NCBI GenBank assembly: GCA_002348705.1
Contig: DEAU01000024.1
Coordinates: 48,428-58,177, forward strand
Length of the DNA stretch: 9,750 bases
Direction of reading: 5' to 3'
Source of the DNA: Candidatus Neomicrothrix sp. UBA2974
Lineage (GTDB): Bacteria > Actinomycetota > Acidimicrobiia > Acidimicrobiales > MedAcidi-G1
Every line of letters begins with the position of its first letter. Position 1 is the stretch's first letter. The notes under the pieces were generated by a model. The model did no database searches. It was not told the DNA's origin and was given only the letters and a program-made list of their open reading frames with translations. The translations under genes were made by a program, and so were the position numbers. Positions 7,641 through 9,750 of this stretch are shown here, piece by piece.

Positions 7641-9280
7641 TGAGAGATTGGGTAGACCCGGCCCGACAGCATGGTGGCTTCGATACCGATATCAGGCCAA
7701 TGGGCTGGATCCATGGCGAACGGATCGCCGTCGATCACGGTTGCATCAGCCAATTTCCCGGCGGCCAAGGATCCAATCTCATGGTCTAGAAACAGTTGCC
7801 ACGCAGGCTCGATGGTCACCGCTGCGATGGCGTCATAGGGGCTGAGTCGCTCGTGCTCGCCCAGGACCACGCCTGATTGCGACAGCCGGGTAGCCATAAC
7901 CGAGGCAGCAAGCAAAGGCTCCAGCGGACCCATAGGAAGGTCGGAATGAAGGGCCACACTCATGCCATTGCGGCGGGCCGAGCCGACCCTTGTCATCTGA
8001 GAAGCTCGTTCCGATCCGAGACCCTCCGCTGCGAACTGGTCGCCGAAGAACCGCAAGTAGTAACCGTTTGCCTGCACCGCACATCCCAGTGCTGCGGCCC
8101 GTCGGGACTGCGCCTGAGTGGAGACTCCGAAATGATGGAGCACTGTTCGATGGTCAAACCGCGGCGTTTCGGCAATTAGTTGGGCGATGGCGTCCAACGT
8201 GGCGTCCACGCCCAGGTCACCGTTCACATGCACGTTGACCTGCCGACCTGCCTCCCAGGTGGGTCGCAGTTGCTGGACAAGCCTGTCGGGTTCGGCCATC
8301 CACGCCCCTTCATGTCCATCGATGTAGCCAGGTTCACCCAGTTGCATGAGTTGGGCAATAAAAGCCCCGTCAGCAAAGAACTTGCCGGCTCGCAAGAAGC
8401 GGATCCTCTCTGAGGAGTGCTCCGGTAGACCGGCTATCCGGTCCTCTGCTTCGGCACCGTAGACCCGCTTGAACGTCGCCACCTGGGGAATCAGGTACTG
8501 CCGAAACGGCACCTGGTCACCTTCATGGACCTTGGCCAACACCTCCAGTTCCCGGTCGGGGAGCGCCATTCCTCCGAAGCCAGCGTCCGCGATGGTGGTA
8601 ACCCCCCCTCTATGGACCATCTGGGCCACCTCTTCCATGAGAACCTCGTACCGACCCTCGTCGAGAAGCAATGGCCGAAGTCGCTGGAGAGCCCATGCCA
8701 TACCGGACTCCCACATGCGGCCTGTCTCCAGATCGATGTGTGGATCCCAAGCCGCTCCCTCCGCAGCTTCGACCAACTCCAGGCCAGCAACATTGCAACA
8801 AATCTCATGAAACGAACGTCCCCAGACCAGTATCGGCCGGGCCGTCGATAGGGCATCGAGGTCGGCGCGAACGACCTCACCATGAAACTGGCGGTGCCAG
8901 CCGAAGCTGACCAGTGGCCGACCGGATGGATGGGCATCCTCAATCTCAGCCAAACGGGCTAGGTAGGAGTCACGTCCCACGGTGGCCGGAATCTCCCGAC
9001 CTGGCAGGTCCCACGCCTCGGGTGTAATCCACTCCGTGGCCATCAACATGGCCATCATCGATGGGTGGACGTGCGGATCAATCAGGCCAGGCAGAATCAC
9101 CGCTTCAGCGAACTGGTCGTCGACATGGTGCTCGTGGGCATCCAACCATGGCCGCAGCGACTCGAGCGTCCCAACCTCGACGATGCGGTCACCTCGCACG
9201 GCGATCGCATTTGCCTCGGGCAGCGACGGATCCATCGTGTGGATCCGTCTCGCCGGGTAGACGGTGATTAAGGGATTCAT
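7637..9280 (-). CDS. Amidohydrolase family 3 (YtcJ-like), first enzyme of the minus-strand operon
   Basis: A 547-residue amidohydrolase-superfamily enzyme, predicted to be metal-dependent and cytoplasmic; the substrate is unknown. Metal-site candidates are His70-Val-His72 (LIDPHVHP), Lys300 in AGKFFADGA (likely the carbamylated bridge), His351 (VHVNGD), His382 or His383 (VLHHFG) and Asp447 (HSDLP). The C-terminus has the family motif GKLADATVIDGDPF at about 508-521. All motifs of the plus-strand amidohydrolase are present in the same order, but the surrounding sequence is clearly diverged, so the two are distant paralogs and not a recent duplication. The ATG at 9280 is supported because a TGA lies two codons upstream in the same frame, which rules out a longer form. 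That ATG overlaps the stop of a small upstream frame as ATGA. The downstream GTPase overlaps its stop in the same way. The ribosome-binding site is weak, consistent with coupling. Confidence 0.93.
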   Translation of the reverse strand: MNPLITVYPARRIHTMDPSLPEANAIAVRGDRIVEVGTLESLRPWLDAHEHHVDDQFAEAVILPGLIDPHVHPSMMAMLMATEWITPEAWDLPGREIPATVGRDSYLARLAEIEDAHPSGRPLVSFGWHRQFHGEVVRADLDALSTARPILVWGRSFHEICCNVAGLELVEAAEGAAWDPHIDLETGRMWESGMAWALQRLRPLLLDEGRYEVLMEEVAQMVHRGGVTTIADAGFGGMALPDRELEVLAKVHEGDQVPFRQYLIPQVATFKRVYGAEAEDRIAGLPEHSSERIRFLRAGKFFADGAFIAQLMQLGEPGYIDGHEGAWMAEPDRLVQQLRPTWEAGRQVNVHVNGDLGVDATLDAIAQLIAETPRFDHRTVLHHFGVSTQAQSRRAAALGCAVQANGYYLRFFGDQFAAEGLGSERASQMTRVGSARRNGMSVALHSDLPMGPLEPLLAASVMATRLSQSGVVLGEHERLSPYDAIAAVTIEPAWQLFLDHEIGSLAAGKLADATVIDGDPFAMDPAHWPDIGIEATMLSGRVYPISQ

Positions 9281-9411
9281 GCGTCAGGAGCCTTGTATCC
9301 ATGGGCCCGGACGGTCAATGCCAGAAATTCCTCAGAGGCCTCTACCGCGATCTCCTGTGAACCGGAAATTCCTCGGTAGTAGGGGGGATTGATCAGAAAT
9401 TGCTCCAGCAT
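9277..9411 (-). CDS. Possible 44-residue small protein or leader peptide, function unknown
   Basis: A short minus-strand frame (MLEQFLINPP at the start, HGYKAPDA at the end) whose TGA overlaps the amidohydrolase ATG as ATGA, the same architecture as the other operon junctions. That overlap is the main evidence that it is translated. The start is unsettled: ATG at 9411 is used here, and TTG at 9423 would give 48 residues. A GGGAGG on the minus strand (9444-9439) is too far upstream of both for an ideal site. The frame stays open further upstream to 9576, but that would run through the likely promoter and into the divergent lipoprotein gene, so the long form is doubted. There is no signal peptide, membrane segment or recognisable domain. 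It may be a real small protein, a leader that couples translation, or chance. Confidence 0.42.
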   Translation of the reverse strand: MLEQFLINPPYYRGISGSQEIAVEASEEFLALTVRAHGYKAPDA

Positions 9412-9464
9412 TTCGATGTCCAAGCTGGGGGGCCATGTCCTCCCGGTCGACCGCCCTTTGGAGG

Positions 9465-9492
9465 ATCTGGCGATACCGTACCGTACTGTCAA
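9465..9492 (-). promoter_or_regulatory. Candidate minus-strand promoter for the amidohydrolase-GTPase-hydrolase operon
   Basis: A perfect TTGACA -35 hexamer reads on the minus strand at 9492-9487. With a 17-base spacer the -10 position (9469-9464 or nearby) reads CAGATC, a poor match, so only the -35 is convincing. The predicted start near 9456 would leave roughly 45 bases before the small ORF. A TACCG tandem repeat (9474-9486) fills the spacer. Confidence 0.33.
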
Positions 9493-9509
9493 GATAGTGG
9501 TCGGAATCA

Positions 9510-9527
9510 ACCCGCCCCGGGGCGGGT
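9510..9527. repeat. Perfect 18-bp GC-rich palindrome upstream of the lipoprotein gene
   Basis: ACCCGCCCCGGGGCGGGT at 9510-9527 equals its own reverse complement. It lies 37 bases before the lipoprotein ATG and 18 bases on the far side of the minus-strand TTGACA. It may be an operator for a dimeric regulator of the divergent genes or an RNA hairpin in the lipoprotein leader. As an RNA hairpin the centre would have to open to make a loop. Only a short mixed T stretch follows, so it is a weak terminator candidate. Confidence 0.6.
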
Positions 9528-9552
9528 GTTTCACCGTTTTCATACCCAAACC

Positions 9553-9559
9553 AGGGAGG
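9553..9559 (+). promoter_or_regulatory. Ribosome-binding site of the lipoprotein gene
   Basis: AGGGAGG ends 5 bases before the ATG at 9565, a near-ideal Shine-Dalgarno site. It selects this ATG over the in-frame ATG at 9589. Confidence 0.75.
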
Positions 9560-9564
9560 GAACC

Positions 9565-9750
9565 ATGCGTCGACATCGACGTGTACTGATGGCTCTGGGA
9601 CTCGCGTTCACCCTGATCGCTAGTGCCTGTGGGTCCGACGACGGGGACAGCATTTCCTCGTCGGCTAGTTCGTCAGGCGGAGACTCGGCCGCGGCTACGA
9701 CCGCTGCACCGGCTGCAGATGATGCGCCGGCGACGACGGCTGCACCGGCG
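9565..9750 (+). CDS. Lipoprotein, N-terminal part only; probable solute-binding protein
   Basis: Only the first 62 residues lie in the window. They form a lipoprotein signal peptide: a basic start (MRRHRR), a hydrophobic core (about 7-19) and a lipobox ending in Cys22 (IASAC). Lipidation at Cys22 would anchor the mature protein to the outer face of the membrane. The mature start is an acidic and serine-rich linker (GSDDGD, then Ser/Gly runs) followed by a low-complexity stretch with TTAAPA twice. This arrangement is typical of substrate-binding lipoproteins of ABC transporters in high-GC actinobacteria, and the gene lies divergently beside catabolic-type hydrolases. The binding domain itself is outside the window, so the transporter type cannot be named, and other surface lipoproteins remain possible. 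The ATG at 9565 has a strong ribosome-binding site. Confidence 0.85.
   Translation, partial: MRRHRRVLMALGLAFTLIASACGSDDGDSISSSASSSGGDSAAATTAAPAADDAPATTAAPA
9694..9750 (+). repeat. Imperfect TTAAPA-coding repeats in the lipoprotein linker
   Basis: The hexapeptide TTAAPA occurs at residues 45-50 and 57-62, encoded by near-identical 18-base units separated by a related ADDAPA unit. The window ends inside this tract, so its total length is unknown. It is a low-complexity tether and not a mobile element. Confidence 0.6.

Larger units (their letters stand above)
9281..9564. promoter_or_regulatory. Divergent control region between the minus-strand operon and the lipoprotein gene
   Basis: If the small ORF is not real, this is a 284-base divergent intergenic region; if it is, the noncoding part is 9412-9564. 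It holds the minus-strand TTGACA, the 18-bp palindrome, a 10-bp AGAGGCCTCT palindrome (9334-9343) and three copies of GAAATT[CG]CTC at 9324, 9365 and 9396. No convincing plus-strand -35/-10 pair could be picked for the lipoprotein. Confidence 0.5.

Noticed and set aside
9332..9436. 34-residue minus-strand frame starting at the ATG right after GGGAGG (9436)
   Set aside because: The Shine-Dalgarno spacing is only about 2 bases, the peptide has no features, and its stop is not coupled to the next gene.
9412..9576. Longer form of the small minus-strand ORF starting at 9576
   Set aside because: It would cross the minus-strand TTGACA, the 18-bp palindrome and the ribosome-binding site and start of the divergent lipoprotein gene.
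9389..9589. Plus-strand 66-residue frame starting with TTG before the lipoprotein
   Set aside because: It runs antisense to the small ORF, overlaps the start of a well-supported lipoprotein gene, and shows no recognisable protein features.
1..9750. tRNA genes, CRISPR arrays, insertion sequences or phage genes
   Set aside because: No cloverleaf-like sequence, regularly spaced repeat array, transposase motif or long terminal inverted repeat was recognised on either strand.

Overview
The window is a high-GC bacterial segment with dense gene packing, GTG starts, and a lipoprotein whose mature N-terminus is a Ser/Asp/Gly-rich and Thr-Ala-Pro linker. Together with a type 2 (archaeal-like) valyl-tRNA synthetase, this suggests an actinobacterium, possibly a marine or freshwater member of the Acidimicrobiia. 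That placement is inferred from sequence style only and has not been tested by a search.

Left half, plus strand. A nearly complete valS (its start lies close to the window edge) is followed by a crotonase-fold gene (enoyl-CoA hydratase/isomerase family) and a YtcJ/AepA-like zinc amidohydrolase. Gaps between these genes are 73 and 56 bases, so the last two may be cotranscribed.

Middle, minus strand, convergent with the left half. A tightly coupled operon reads leftward from about 9.4 kb to 5.25 kb. Its order is a possible 44-residue leader ORF, a second YtcJ-like amidohydrolase, a COG0523/CobW-family GTPase with intact Walker A and CxCC motifs, and a serine hydrolase of the beta-lactamase/6-aminohexanoate-dimer hydrolase (NylB-like) type. 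Every junction is a 4-base start/stop overlap (ATGA, ATGA, GTGA). COG0523 proteins are known as metal (often zinc) chaperones. The simplest reading is that the GTPase loads metal into the amidohydrolase encoded just before it, and that the amidohydrolase and the serine hydrolase act on the same amide or ester substrate family. This operon is the best candidate for an undescribed system in the window.

Right end. A divergent control region of about 150 to 280 bases holds a consensus TTGACA on the minus strand, a perfect 18-base GC-rich palindrome, and three spaced copies of a 10-base motif. It separates the operon from a plus-strand lipoprotein gene cut by the window end. The lipoprotein looks like the start of an ABC-type solute-binding protein, but the diagnostic part is outside the window. 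No tRNA, rRNA, CRISPR array, insertion sequence or phage gene was seen.
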